DNA of 64,000 nucleotides. Source: Streptomyces sp. R302 (GTDB taxonomy: Bacteria > Actinomycetota > Actinomycetes > Streptomycetales > Streptomycetaceae). Both the position numbers and the translations under genes were made by a program. Position 1 is the first letter of the stretch; each line of letters begins with the position of its first letter. Location: positions 1 to 64,000 of the forward strand of contig NZ_JABBGE010000017.1 of the NCBI RefSeq assembly GCF_012927245.1, in the 5' to 3' direction. Of the stretch, positions 32,365 through 40,124 are shown piece by piece. The notes beneath the pieces are model-generated. The model searched no databases. It was not told the DNA's origin and saw nothing but the letters and a program-made list of their open reading frames with translations.

Positions 32365-33225
32365 GTGGCAAGGCAGCGTCTGCTGTCCCTGGTGACGCGG
32401 TGGATTCAGCTTCCGAAGCCGATCCGGAGAGTCGCCTGGGTGGGAATTCCGTCCGGGATCGTATGCGCGGCTCTCGGAATCGTCGGAGACGGACTTGGGT
32501 GGTGGGACGACCGTAGCTTCCTGACGAACCTGCTCTCGAGCTTTACGGGCTTGCTCATCGGTGTCCCCTTCGCCTTGGTGGTGCTTTCCCATCTTGGCTC
32601 GCTGCAAGCCGAAGCGGTGGCTCAGCAGGCGGCCCGCCGTCGAGGCCTGAACACGGCGCTTGAGTTCGAACAGATCGTCCTCAGTGGCTTCCGTCAGCTT
32701 GAGCTCGATGACGCGTACGCGGACCTCATTCGTCTGCGCACCGCCAACCAACAGTTCCGCCAGGCGGTGCATGCTTGGCCTAAGACTCCCTCTCCTGCTT
32801 CTTCCCTTGCCGTCTCAGAGACTTTCGAGCGCAGGCACGATGCGATCCAGGCGGCCTTCACTTCACGGGCCAACTCCTTCGTTCCTTGGCTGACGAGTGT
32901 CAGCGAGGTCTGGCATCGGCTCGACATGGAAGTCCGCCCGCGGCTCGAGGATGCCGGCGTGCAGTGGATGGCTCGTGCTGATCATGTCGCGCTCAGGTCG
33001 GCGGTACGGGTGCTGGATGGCCGTGTCAACGGGCGCCTCATGAGTAACCAAGGAGGTCCTCGTAGGAGCCTCGATCGCCATGTGCGTGGCGAACCCGTCA
33101 CGGAATCTGCTCTCGAGAAGGCGATCGAGCACCTTCGGGACGATGCGGATGCTGCTCACGAGGTCGTGGTCGCCCTCATCACGATCCGGAAGTCGTTGCC
33201 GGCGGTCAACGGGGTCGCACGTTAA
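32365..33225 (+). CDS. Plus-strand membrane protein inserted in the late block (moron candidate)
   Basis: GTG start with GAGGGGGG upstream. Two hydrophobic segments near the N-terminus (VAWVGIPSGIVCAALGIVGD and LTNLLSSFTGLLIGVPFALV) are followed by about 210 cytosolic helical residues (AVAQQAARRRGLNTALEFEQ, FRQLELDDAYADLIRLRTAN). The sequence is visibly less G+C-rich than its neighbours, is antiparallel to all surrounding genes, and its stop overlaps the stop of the opposite gene. These are the marks of a recently acquired, prophage-expressed cargo gene. No family recognised; superinfection exclusion or phage defence are reasonable guesses. Confidence 0.8.
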   Translation: MARQRLLSLVTRWIQLPKPIRRVAWVGIPSGIVCAALGIVGDGLGWWDDRSFLTNLLSSFTGLLIGVPFALVVLSHLGSLQAEAVAQQAARRRGLNTALEFEQIVLSGFRQLELDDAYADLIRLRTANQQFRQAVHAWPKTPSPASSLAVSETFERRHDAIQAAFTSRANSFVPWLTSVSEVWHRLDMEVRPRLEDAGVQWMARADHVALRSAVRVLDGRVNGRLMSNQGGPRRSLDRHVRGEPVTESALEKAIEHLRDDADAAHEVVVALITIRKSLPAVNGVAR

Positions 33226-33758
33226 CGACGGGCGGCAACAATTGCGGCTGCGCGGGACATGAAGAAGGTGCCGTCGGCACGCAGGTTGCCGGGGTAGACC
33301 GTGCCGACTTCGGCTTCGACAACCAGCGGGGCCCGTACGGAGACGGTGACGGTCACCTTCTTGCCGGCCACGATCGGCTGACCGGTGTTGATGTGCTGGG
33401 CGATGCCGTCGGGGTCCCGGTGCACGGTGCACCGGCAGTTCTTCAGGTTGGCGACCGCGCGGGAGGACTCGTCCTTGGGCCGGATCATGTAGGTGTGGGC
33501 GCCGACGCCGCGGTGCTTGATGTCCCAGTCCATCGAGGTGAGCTTGAAGCGGAGGTTGTCGGGGACCTCTTGGCCGTTGGCCTCGACGTGGGTGGGGCGG
33601 ACCTTGTTGTCGCCCATGGTCACCCACTTCTTGACGGGTGGGGCCAGGCGCTTCGCTTCGACTTCGACCTGCTGGGCGATGCTGCGGACGGCGGGGGCGA
33701 CCATGCGGGCGAGCTGCTCCTCGAGGCCCTTGGCGGGGGTGAACTTCGCGCCGGCCAT
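33222..33758 (-). CDS. MuF-like minor head / neck protein, stand-alone
   Basis: 178 residues, start MAGAKFTPAKGLEEQLARMV, overlapping the previous stop. The centre carries the MuF pattern KKWVTMGDNKVRPTHVEANG followed by QEVPDNLRFKL, and NLKNCRCTVHRD provides the NCRC-type end. The N-terminus is an HK97 gp10-like amphipathic helix. Its place after the connectors suggests a neck or tail-completion component that reused a MuF-type domain, in addition to the MuF domain fused to the portal. Its stop overlaps that of the moron on the other strand. Confidence 0.78.
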   Translation of the reverse strand: MAGAKFTPAKGLEEQLARMVAPAVRSIAQQVEVEAKRLAPPVKKWVTMGDNKVRPTHVEANGQEVPDNLRFKLTSMDWDIKHRGVGAHTYMIRPKDESSRAVANLKNCRCTVHRDPDGIAQHINTGQPIVAGKKVTVTVSVRAPLVVEAEVGTVYPGNLRADGTFFMSRAAAIVAARR

Positions 33759-34090
33759 CAGGGGGTCTCGGGCGGGTTGCGGGTGGCGGTCGCCTGGACG
33801 TAGTCGACGGCGGGGCAGCCGGGGACGGCGTGCAGGCGGGTGGTGGCCAGCGTCCAGGAGCGGCCGGTCTCGTCGGTGACGGTGTCGCCGCCCGCGACCG
33901 GCCAAGCGCGTGGGTCGAGCCGTACGGTCCATGTGCCGTCGGGCTGCTCGAGGACCGACCCGGGCCAGGTGCCGCGGGGGGCGGGGCGCTGGTTGGGGTT
34001 GGGCGGCACGGGGACACCGTTGGTGTCGCGCGCCCAGGGGTGGGCGAGGACGTGCACGGTGAGCGTGGCGTTCGGCAGCACGACGGCCAT
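33758..34090 (-). CDS. Head-tail connector / stopper protein
   Basis: 110 residues, start MAVVLPNATLTVHVLAHPWA. It has the small beta-barrel look of head closure proteins: TLTVHVLAHPW, PRGTWPGSVLEQPDGTWTVR, LDPRAWPVAGGDTVTDETGR, SWTLATTRLHAVPGCPAVDY. Its last codons overlap the start of the MuF-like gene (ATGA), so expression is coupled. Siphovirus order (adaptor, stopper, neck protein, terminator, tube) is respected. Confidence 0.75.
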   Translation of the reverse strand: MAVVLPNATLTVHVLAHPWARDTNGVPVPPNPNQRPAPRGTWPGSVLEQPDGTWTVRLDPRAWPVAGGDTVTDETGRSWTLATTRLHAVPGCPAVDYVQATATRNPPETP

Positions 34091-34106
34091 AGGTCTTCTG
34101 CTCCTG

Positions 34107-34973
34107 TCAGCGGCCCCGGCCGCGGCCGGGGGAATAGGGCCAGGGCGCTCGGGCGGGGTTCTGGACGGGCTGGTAGAGGAGGCGCCGCCAGCGGGCCAGG
34201 CTGGTCAGGGCCGGAAGGGCTCCGGCCTGACCGGCGGCGGGCGCGGGCTCGTAGGAGATCGCCTGTCCCTCCGCGCTCACGGAGGACACCCTGCGGCCTT
34301 CGCCGCCGGCGGCGCTGCCGGGCCGCTGTCGTTCCGATTCCGCGGCGTGCGCGGTCACGTAGCGGACGACCGCGGTGTTGGCGGCCCCGTCGAAGCCGAC
34401 ACGGAAGTCGACGTCGTATGTGCCGTCCCCGCGCGGGCGGTAGGAGCTCACCTCGGCCTGGTCGTCCATCTCGACGGGCCAGGTCTCGACGTCGTCGAGG
34501 TCCTCCTCGCGCTGCCATCGGGGAGTGAGGCCGGTGTGGGTGACGAGCGTGGGGACGATGGGCTGGCCGAGGTAGCCGACGACGTCGGCTTGCGCGTTGC
34601 GGATGGCGGTCAGGAGGGCGTCGCGCTGCTCGGCGGTGAGCGGGAGGGGGATCCCGATGTGCTCCGCTACGGCCTCCGGGGAAGTGACGGTGCCCAGTCC
34701 GAGCGGCAGGTCGAGGCGGACGGCCTGGTCGCGGACGGGCGCGGCGCCCTCGCTCGGGATGAAGGCGACGGACGCCCAGTATCGGCCGGGCGGCACGTCG
34801 GGCAGCTCGAAGCGGTACACCCCGGGGCGCAGCCGGATCGCCGGTTCGGTGGTGGCCGCGACGAGGGTCGTCCTGTCGGGGCCGTCGTACAGGGACAGGC
34901 TCGTCACCTGGCCGCCGGCCGGGGCGGGGTCGTAGTACGCCCCGGCGTACATCGGTTCGTAGTCGTAGGTCAC
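34107..34973 (-). CDS. Head-tail adaptor protein (HK97 gp6-like, extended N-terminus)
   Basis: GTG start overlaps the previous stop (GTGA). Residues 1-80 form a beta domain (VTSLSLYDGPDRTTLVAATT, RPGVYRFELPDVPPGRYWAS); residues about 85-160 are the helical adaptor unit (VTSPEAVAEHIGIPLPLTAE, RDALLTAIRNAQADVVGYLG), with a conserved-looking VxxYLGxPI segment; a beta and Pro-rich tail follows. Such adaptors dock onto the portal. The added N-terminal beta domain is found in several actinophages. Confidence 0.75.
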   Translation of the reverse strand: MTYDYEPMYAGAYYDPAPAGGQVTSLSLYDGPDRTTLVAATTEPAIRLRPGVYRFELPDVPPGRYWASVAFIPSEGAAPVRDQAVRLDLPLGLGTVTSPEAVAEHIGIPLPLTAEQRDALLTAIRNAQADVVGYLGQPIVPTLVTHTGLTPRWQREEDLDDVETWPVEMDDQAEVSSYRPRGDGTYDVDFRVGFDGAANTAVVRYVTAHAAESERQRPGSAAGGEGRRVSSVSAEGQAISYEPAPAAGQAGALPALTSLARWRRLLYQPVQNPARAPWPYSPGRGRGR

Positions 34974-35500
34974 TCCGCCCCCTGCTGGTCGGCGGCCGCG
35001 GCAACGCACGCGGCCTGTGCGACGAGGCGCTCGCGGATGCGGGCGGCGATGCTCTCGGAGACGTGGGCGCCGGCGGGCTGCAGGAGTCGGTGGACGGGGG
35101 TGCTGTGCGGGCCGAGGTAGGTGCTCTCGACCAGGCGGACGGTGCAGATGAGGATCGATCCGTACTCGGTGAGCTGCCTGAAGACGGCGTCGATGTCGGC
35201 GGGCGGGAGTCCGGTGGCGTCGTCGAGGATGACGTCGGCGAGGTGCGCGTCGTCGGGGATGACTTCGGTCGGGTGGGCGTAGAGGGGGGCGGCGGGCGCG
35301 GGCGGTGCTTCGTGGGTGACCGGGGGCTCGAGAGGGGCGGCGTCCGGCGGCACCGGGGTATCGGCCGCCGCGGTGTCCTCCTCGGCGGCCGGTTCGGCCG
35401 GGGTGAGCGGGGCGGCGTCGGTGGCGGTGTCCGGCGTGGCCGCCGGCGGGGCGGTCTCGGCGGCCGTGGTGGTCTTGCGGGTGCGGGTGGTGCCTGCCAT
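34970..35500 (-). CDS. Head protein with disordered Ala/Pro/Thr N-terminus, 176 aa
   Basis: ATG MAGTTRTRKTTTAAETAPPA follows GGGAGCCACCC. About 90 residues are low-complexity Ala/Pro/Glu/Thr; the ordered C-terminal half contains PADIDAVFRQLTEYGSILIC, VRLVESTYLGPHSTPVHRLL and helix SESIAARIRERLVAQAACVA. It lies between the TIG-domain protein and the adaptor and is coupled to the latter. A head-completion role is inferred from position; no family is recognised. Confidence 0.7.
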   Translation of the reverse strand: MAGTTRTRKTTTAAETAPPAATPDTATDAAPLTPAEPAAEEDTAAADTPVPPDAAPLEPPVTHEAPPAPAAPLYAHPTEVIPDDAHLADVILDDATGLPPADIDAVFRQLTEYGSILICTVRLVESTYLGPHSTPVHRLLQPAGAHVSESIAARIRERLVAQAACVAAAADQQGAE

Positions 35501-35537
35501 GGGTGGCTCCCTGTCGGGCTGGTGGTCTGGATGGCGC

Positions 35538-35569
35538 GCACCTTGCACACCGGGTGTTGCTTGCGTCGC
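35538..35569 (-). promoter_or_regulatory. Dispersed late promoter motif, copy 7
   Basis: Minus strand: GCGACGCAAG, 15 bases, AAGGTGC. It lies 38 bases before the start at 35500, which has its own ribosome-binding site. Confidence 0.72.
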
Positions 35570-35645
35570 GTCCTGGCGCGGTGCGGCAGAACGGTGAGGG
35601 TGGCCCCGCGTCGTCGGGGACGCGGGGCCACCGTGGGGTGCTGGA

Positions 35646-36107
35646 TCAGGCGTAGGTGAAGGCGGCGTTCTTGGTGGTGTTGCCGGAGTCGGCGGCCACG
35701 ACGACGTTGACGGCTCCGGCCGCACCGGCGGGGGTCTTGACGCGCAGTTCGGTGTCGGAGACGACCGTCAGCGTGGTGCCGGGCGTGGCGCCGAAGTTGA
35801 CCGCGGTCACGCCTGCGAGGCGGGTGCCCTTGATGGTCACGGTGGTGCCGCCGGCGGCGGGGCCGGAGACGGGGCTGATGGTGGTGATCGTGGCCGCCGG
35901 CGCGAAGAGGCGGTCGATCTCGGACTGAGGCAGGACCGTACCGGCCTGGTGAAGCAGGTGGAGCCGGGAGCCTTCGGGGCGTCCGTCGCCGGGACCGTAG
36001 GGCTTGGTCTCGTAGACGTCCGCGGTCAGACGCATGAGGGGGTCGGTGACGGCGGTCGCGGGGAACGTCGCCTTCTTGATGAGGGTGCCGTCTTCCTTGT
36101 AGAGCAC
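35646..36107 (-). CDS. IPT/TIG-domain head protein (capsid decoration candidate)
   Basis: 153 residues, start MLYKEDGTLIKKATFPATAV. Residues 1-65 are an N-terminal domain typical of small actinophage head proteins. Residues 70-153 are an immunoglobulin-like IPT/TIG domain: TITTISPVSGPAAGGTTVTI, KGTRLAGVTAVNFGATPGTT, VVSDTELRVKTPAGAAGAVN, VVVAADSGNTTKNAAFTYA. Ig-like domains on capsids often bind surface carbohydrates weakly. Located three genes from the capsid protein, so decoration is likely, though a tail role is possible. Confidence 0.82.
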   Translation of the reverse strand: MLYKEDGTLIKKATFPATAVTDPLMRLTADVYETKPYGPGDGRPEGSRLHLLHQAGTVLPQSEIDRLFAPAATITTISPVSGPAAGGTTVTIKGTRLAGVTAVNFGATPGTTLTVVSDTELRVKTPAGAAGAVNVVVAADSGNTTKNAAFTYA

Positions 36108-36136
36108 GGTGGTCCTTCCTGATGGTGGTGTGGGTG

Positions 36137-36167
36137 GAGGGCAGGGGGTGGGGTGGGCTTGGGTCGC
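36137..36167 (-). promoter_or_regulatory. Dispersed late promoter motif, weak copy (TIG protein)
   Basis: Minus strand: GCGACCCAAG, 14 bases, TGCCCTC. First box nearly perfect, second poor. It lies 30 bases before the start, and 16 bases downstream of the dyad element at 36184-36214. Confidence 0.5.
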
Positions 36168-36183
36168 ACGGCGGCAAGGGACC

Positions 36184-36214
36184 TGGCCAATTGGACTAAA
36201 ACGATCTTGGTCGG
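36184..36214. repeat. 31-bp dyad element, copy A
   Basis: Exact reverse complement of 58990-59020. Core on the minus strand: CCAAGATCGTTTT then, after 4 bases, CAATTGG, giving CCAA and TTGG half-sites 16 bases apart. It lies between the GP88-family stop and the promoter of the TIG gene. Confidence 0.85.
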
Positions 36215-36225
36215 CCTGGTGGCGG

Positions 36226-36969
36226 TCACGGCCGGCTGTCGCGGAACTGCTTCCCGGGGCCGCGGCGGCGCTTGTCCCGCTCCCGCTGGAGCTCGCTGAA
36301 CCGCTTGCCGGCCTGCTTGGTCTTCAGGTGCTTGATGTTGTTCGCGGGAAGACCGACGCGCCGCGGCCCCAGGATCGACACGAGGTCCCCAAGGTCACCG
36401 CGAGAGGTGTAGCCGGCCTCCTCAACCGACGCCTCGTCGGGGAAGACGTCGACGTGCCGCTCGGTCTCGAGGTCGATGAGGTGGTCCCAGCGCCCACCGA
36501 GGGAGAAGACCCACTTGAAGTTGGGGGGCGGATTGGGCTTCACGTGCTCGAGGAACATCGGAATGCTCTTCGTGTACGCGTAGAACGTGACGTCCGGGGT
36601 GGCCCGGAAAATGCGGAGCCAGGCCTGCAGGTACTCCACGCTGAAGAAGTCGCCGGCGTCGTGGCAGCGAACGAACTTGCCGCCGCGGTAGCGCTTGTGC
36701 TGGAGCTCGGCCTTCATTGCCGCCTCCCAGCCGGGGAGGTCGTCGAGCACCATCATGAGGTTCGCTTCGTGCGCGGCCTTCACGGTGCGGAAGCGGTAGG
36801 TGCCCGTTCGGGCGTAGCAGAGCGGGGCGCAGGCCGATGCGCCCGGGCAGGTGTTGTAGTTACGGCCGTCGGGGAGCTTCCCGGCCCACGCCGGAAGGGT
36901 CCACTTGTAGGTGTCGGCGGAGGAGCCGTCTTTGTAGGTGGTCAGGAGCCACCGTCGTCTGGGTGTCAT
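36226..36969 (-). CDS. GP88-family phage protein
   Basis: 247 residues from ATG at 36969 (MTPRRRWLLTTYKDGSSADT); longer forms run into the phosphoesterase gene. The family resemblance is NYNTCPGASACAPLCYARTG, GKFVRCHDAGDFFSVEYLQA and VTFYAYTKSIPMF, the cysteine cluster and HxxGDF block of mycobacteriophage gp88-type proteins. Three close cysteines (CPGASACAPLC) suggest a metal or iron-sulfur site. It sits between head genes with its own leaderless-type promoter and is bordered by the 31-bp dyad element, consistent with an inserted accessory gene. Biochemical role of the family is unknown to me. Confidence 0.8.
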   Translation of the reverse strand: MTPRRRWLLTTYKDGSSADTYKWTLPAWAGKLPDGRNYNTCPGASACAPLCYARTGTYRFRTVKAAHEANLMMVLDDLPGWEAAMKAELQHKRYRGGKFVRCHDAGDFFSVEYLQAWLRIFRATPDVTFYAYTKSIPMFLEHVKPNPPPNFKWVFSLGGRWDHLIDLETERHVDVFPDEASVEEAGYTSRGDLGDLVSILGPRRVGLPANNIKHLKTKQAGKRFSELQRERDKRRRGPGKQFRDSRP

Positions 36970-36973
36970 GCGG

Positions 36974-37005
36974 GGACCGTGCAGGCGCCGGGCGGCTTGC
37001 GTCGC
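36974..37005 (-). promoter_or_regulatory. Dispersed late promoter motif, copy 8 (leaderless geometry)
   Basis: Minus strand: GCGACGCAAG, 15 bases, ACGGTCC. This is the best consensus copy; ATG at 36969 begins five bases after the second box. The first box overlaps the end of the phosphoesterase gene by a few bases. Confidence 0.75.
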
Positions 37006-37007
37006 GC

Positions 37008-38249
37008 TCAGAGGATCCGGAGGTCTTCCCAGCCGTCCGGGCCGACGCTGAAGACGAGCAGGCCGGCTTTGGAGACCTCGCCGGACCGGACGGCGAACCA
37101 GTCGGAGCCGTTGTCGAGGGGCGGGGCCTGGAGCCAGAGCCGGCCGGCGCCCATCTGCTGGGCGCGGAAGTGGTGGAAGTGGCCGGTGAGCAGGATGTCG
37201 GCGTCGGCGATGGGCTGGCGGCCGAAGGTCTGTCCCCTCCACCAGTCGCCGACCTTGTCCGGCCGGGGGAACTGGTGGCCGTGGGCGAGGCCCACGATCT
37301 TCCCGGCGACGTTGAGGCTTACGGTGTCGCGCCACCGTTCCGGCATCACGAAGTTGACGTGGCTGTAGGCGTCCGGGTTGCGGGCGAATCCGTCGGCGAC
37401 CTGGGACATGACCTCGATCCCCCAGTCGTCGACGGGCGGCCCGACGGCTTCCTTGCCGCGGCGCACCCGGGCGTGGTTGGAGCCGCAGGTCGCGGCGACG
37501 ACGCGGCCGAACCGGCCGGCGAGGCGGTCCAGGCCCTCGAACGTGATGCGGCGGTGGATGCGGACCATCTCGGTCAGGGCCAAGTCGTTGGTGAACATCT
37601 GCGAGGCGACGTTCTCAAAGCCCTCGATGCAGTCGCCGGCGTCGAGCCAGTAGGCGGCGGTGGGGCCGCGGCCCACCGTCTTGAGGTCGCGGATGTGGTC
37701 GTCGAGGCGGTCGAACCGGTCGGCGACGCGGGCGATGAGCTCGGGCGTGCCGCCGTCGCGGCCCACCTTCCCGGCCTGGGCGTCGGCGTAGGCGACGACG
37801 AGGGCGCGCTCAACGGTGTCGGCGGCAGTGCGCGGCTTGCGGCGGCGGCGCATCGCGTCACGAACGAGGGCGTCGACGTCGCCGGCGGACATCCACGCGG
37901 GCGCGGCCGGCTCGATGACGTACCGGCAGCGCCACACCGCGCGGGTGACGGCGTCCTCGCCCTGGGCGTCGCGGTGCCAGGCGGCCGGGTCGTGCTTGGC
38001 CTCGACCAGGCGGACGCGGAACCCTTCGGGGACGGCCAGGCCCATCTCTTCGACGCGGGCCCGCCATTCCGCCTCGCCGGCGGGGTGCTCGGGGGCGGGC
38101 GGGGCGGTGACGACGATGGTGCCGCCGGGCTCGTAGCGCACGCCGCTCTCCCAGCCCTTCGGCGCCGCCGGATGCACGCGGCGGGCCTCAGGGGCGCGGC
38201 TGTGCTCGGCGGGCTCGAGGAGGGCCTGGAGGCCGTCGGTCAGCTTCAT
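37008..38249 (-). CDS. Calcineurin-like metallophosphoesterase of actinophage type
   Basis: 413 residues; ATG at 38249 overlaps the stop of the small gene upstream (ATGA). The metallophosphoesterase motifs are spread through residues 160-380: ALVVAYADAQAGKV (D.Q variant of the first DxH motif), AYWLDAGDCIEGFE (GD), VVAATCGSNHARVRRG (GNHD/E-like, here GSNH), KIVGLAHGHQFPRP (GH) and DILLTGHFHHFRAQ (GHxH). Two-metal catalysis is likely despite the altered first motif. The N-terminal 120 residues resemble an accessory domain. Phages carry such enzymes near head genes; the substrate (DNA ends, cyclic nucleotide or other) is unknown. Confidence 0.8.
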   Translation of the reverse strand: MKLTDGLQALLEPAEHSRAPEARRVHPAAPKGWESGVRYEPGGTIVVTAPPAPEHPAGEAEWRARVEEMGLAVPEGFRVRLVEAKHDPAAWHRDAQGEDAVTRAVWRCRYVIEPAAPAWMSAGDVDALVRDAMRRRRKPRTAADTVERALVVAYADAQAGKVGRDGGTPELIARVADRFDRLDDHIRDLKTVGRGPTAAYWLDAGDCIEGFENVASQMFTNDLALTEMVRIHRRITFEGLDRLAGRFGRVVAATCGSNHARVRRGKEAVGPPVDDWGIEVMSQVADGFARNPDAYSHVNFVMPERWRDTVSLNVAGKIVGLAHGHQFPRPDKVGDWWRGQTFGRQPIADADILLTGHFHHFRAQQMGAGRLWLQAPPLDNGSDWFAVRSGEVSKAGLLVFSVGPDGWEDLRIL

Positions 38250-38521
38250 CGCTCGCACCTGCATCCGTTGGGCTCGCCCCGCCGCCGATGACGGCCAACG
38301 GTGGGTGCGGTGATCTGCACGCCGTGCCGGGCGAGGGTCTTGGCGATGTGCGACGTCTGAACCGTGGGGTTGTCCAGCACGGTGCGCAGCAGCGCGGCGG
38401 TATCCGCGTCCACGGTGTCCAGGTAGGCGGCGACACTGCAGCGGGGGCCCTTCTGCGGGCCGGGGTCAACGGTGAGCGCTTCCAGGTCGGCAGCAAGGCC
38501 GGCGAACTGCTTCTCGATCAC
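38246..38521 (-). CDS. Small helix-turn-helix protein, 91 aa
   Basis: GTG at 38521 has GGAGG five bases upstream; an ATG 45 bases earlier is less well placed. The core TAALLRTVLDNPTVQTSHIA then KTLARHGVQITAPTVGRHRR is a helix-turn-helix, ending in RRRGEPNGCRCER. An HRRGxCxC end is frequent in small actinophage DNA-binding proteins. Coupled to the phosphoesterase by overlapping stop and start. It may be a terminase-like DNA-recognition protein or a late regulator; the small-terminase-like gene at 7.9 kb is the alternative for packaging. Confidence 0.7.
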   Translation of the reverse strand: MIEKQFAGLAADLEALTVDPGPQKGPRCSVAAYLDTVDADTAALLRTVLDNPTVQTSHIAKTLARHGVQITAPTVGRHRRRGEPNGCRCER

Positions 38522-38603
38522 CAGGTCCTCCGTCGTCGTGATGGTGGTACGGGGGAGGGGGCGCACCCGAAGGCCCGGGCGCGCCCCCTCGTGGCCGGGT
38601 GGC

Positions 38604-39902
38604 TTACGGGGCCGGGGTGGTCCACTTGCCGATCACGAAGGATTCCGGGCGCGGGATCTCGAGCGCGAGCCGCTCGTCGGCGCGGAACGTGATCAGACCC
38701 TTTTCGTAGTTCTCGGCGTTCTCCGAGGAGACGGTGACGGAGACGTTCTCGCGGTCGTGGAGCTGGGCGCCGAGACCGAACGCGCCGATGAGGAAGTCGC
38801 TGTCGGCCATCGCGGTCGTCTCGACGACGTTGAGCCGCCAGACCTTCTTCTCCGCGCCGATGGCGACGGCGATGGCAACGCGGAAGGCGCCGTTCTTGTC
38901 CTCCTCGACCTCGACGTGCTCCCACATCGTGGGCGACAGGACAATGCCGGTCGGGTCGTACTCGGCCAGCAGCGCCTTGGTGATCGCGCGCCGGATCTGG
39001 ACGGAGTACTGGTCGGAGGCGAAGCCGGTGTACTGCTGCACACCGGGGGTGTTGTAGATGCCGGTCAGGGACTGGCCGTCACCGACGCTGTGGAGCAGAT
39101 CCCAGTCCTCCGCGTACTTCACACCCTCGACCATGCGGGTGTTGATGAACGTCTTGAGACGCGGTTCGTCCGAAAGCACATTCTTGTGGGCGTCCAGGAG
39201 ATGGGAAATTTCTGCGACCGGATACAACGTCGGCGTAAGGGTCAGCTTCGACCGGGGGGCCCTACCCCAGGTGTCGGTGTCGGCGCCGGTCGCCGGCGAG
39301 GTGCCGTCGGCGGCGTACCGCTCCTTGACCTGCCGGGCCGCGTTGGTCCAGCCGGTCTCACGGGCGCCGTAGAGGACGGCGTTCTTGGTCGTGGACTTCG
39401 GGAAGAGGTCCCGCACGTGCATCTTGCGGAAGGGGCGCTCGGCGATGCCGAGGTTCTGCGCGGAGCCGAGGACCTGGTGGGTCACCGAGCCGGCGGAGAG
39501 CGAGAAGATGGACTTCCCCTCGATGTCGGCGCGGATGTACGGCTTGTCGCGGAACTCGGACTGGGTGGCGCGCTGGTAGGAGCCGGACTCGACGAACAGG
39601 TCACCGAGGGACTTCTCCTCGATGCCGGGGGTCTGGCCGTAGTGGGTGGCCGCGGCCGGCGGGCGCTCCGGCGCCTCGAGGTACTGCTTGATCTCGGTGA
39701 GGCCCTGCTCGGCGTCGATGAGGGACTTGATCTCCTTGGCCTCGGCGGAGACCTTGCGGAACGCGGCCGCCTGTTCGGGGGAGACGACGAACTGGCCGCC
39801 GTCCTCGACCTTGAAGGTCTGGCTGATGGTCTCGGCCTCGGCGGACTTGGTCTGGAGCGCCTTCTGCAGTTCCTTGATGCGGTCGGTGGTCTCGGTGGGC
39901 AT
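38604..39902 (-). CDS. Major capsid protein, HK97 fold
   Basis: Builds the icosahedral shell. ATG MPTETTDRIKELQKALQTKS follows AGGGAG. Residues 1-100 are a coiled-coil delta/scaffold region (AETISQTFKVEDGGQFVVSP, AKEIKSLIDAEQGLTEIKQY) likely removed by the prohead protease. The HK97 core follows: VRDLFPKSTTKNAVLYGARE, TLTPTLYPVAEISHLLDAHK, LHSVGDGQSLTGIYNTPGVQ, and the P-domain/A-loop helix IRRAITKALLAEYDPTGIVL, with MADSDFLIGAFGLGAQLHDR and TFRADERLALEIPRPESFV near the end. 432 residues is standard. Two promoter-like motifs occur in the gap upstream. Confidence 0.95.
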   Translation of the reverse strand: MPTETTDRIKELQKALQTKSAEAETISQTFKVEDGGQFVVSPEQAAAFRKVSAEAKEIKSLIDAEQGLTEIKQYLEAPERPPAAATHYGQTPGIEEKSLGDLFVESGSYQRATQSEFRDKPYIRADIEGKSIFSLSAGSVTHQVLGSAQNLGIAERPFRKMHVRDLFPKSTTKNAVLYGARETGWTNAARQVKERYAADGTSPATGADTDTWGRAPRSKLTLTPTLYPVAEISHLLDAHKNVLSDEPRLKTFINTRMVEGVKYAEDWDLLHSVGDGQSLTGIYNTPGVQQYTGFASDQYSVQIRRAITKALLAEYDPTGIVLSPTMWEHVEVEEDKNGAFRVAIAVAIGAEKKVWRLNVVETTAMADSDFLIGAFGLGAQLHDRENVSVTVSSENAENYEKGLITFRADERLALEIPRPESFVIGKWTTPAP

Positions 39903-39912
39903 TGGGGTGGGC

Positions 39913-39945
39913 TCCCTGTGCTGGATGGGCGATGACGTGCGTCGC
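39913..39945 (-). promoter_or_regulatory. Dispersed late promoter motif, weak copy (capsid, proximal)
   Basis: Minus strand: GCGACGCACG, 16 bases, ACAGGGA. It overlaps the ribosome-binding region of the capsid gene, so it may be non-functional. Confidence 0.35.
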
Positions 39946-39981
39946 TCGCCCGGCCAGCACCGGGACGCCTCAACGCGAGGC

Positions 39982-40013
39982 GCATGAAACGGGGACGGGG
40001 TGGTTAACGTCGC
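39982..40013 (-). promoter_or_regulatory. Dispersed late promoter motif, weak copy (capsid, distal)
   Basis: Minus strand: GCGACGTTAA, 15 bases, TTCATGC. It lies 80 bases before the capsid start in a 220-base gap; first box good, second box partial. Confidence 0.5.
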
Positions 40014-40124
40014 GTGCTGCCCGTCAAGGTCGTCTCGCGTGGGCAGCTCATGGTGTTTGACCTGCGGTTTTCGGAAGGCGGCCGCGTGGCCCGGCAGTTG
40101 TGGCGGAGGCCTGAGGGGTGTCAC

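Noticed and set aside
32863..36177. 1104-codon minus-strand open frame across the connector genes
   Set aside because: It is out of phase with the recognised connector, MuF-like and TIG genes, and is Pro/Arg-rich throughout.
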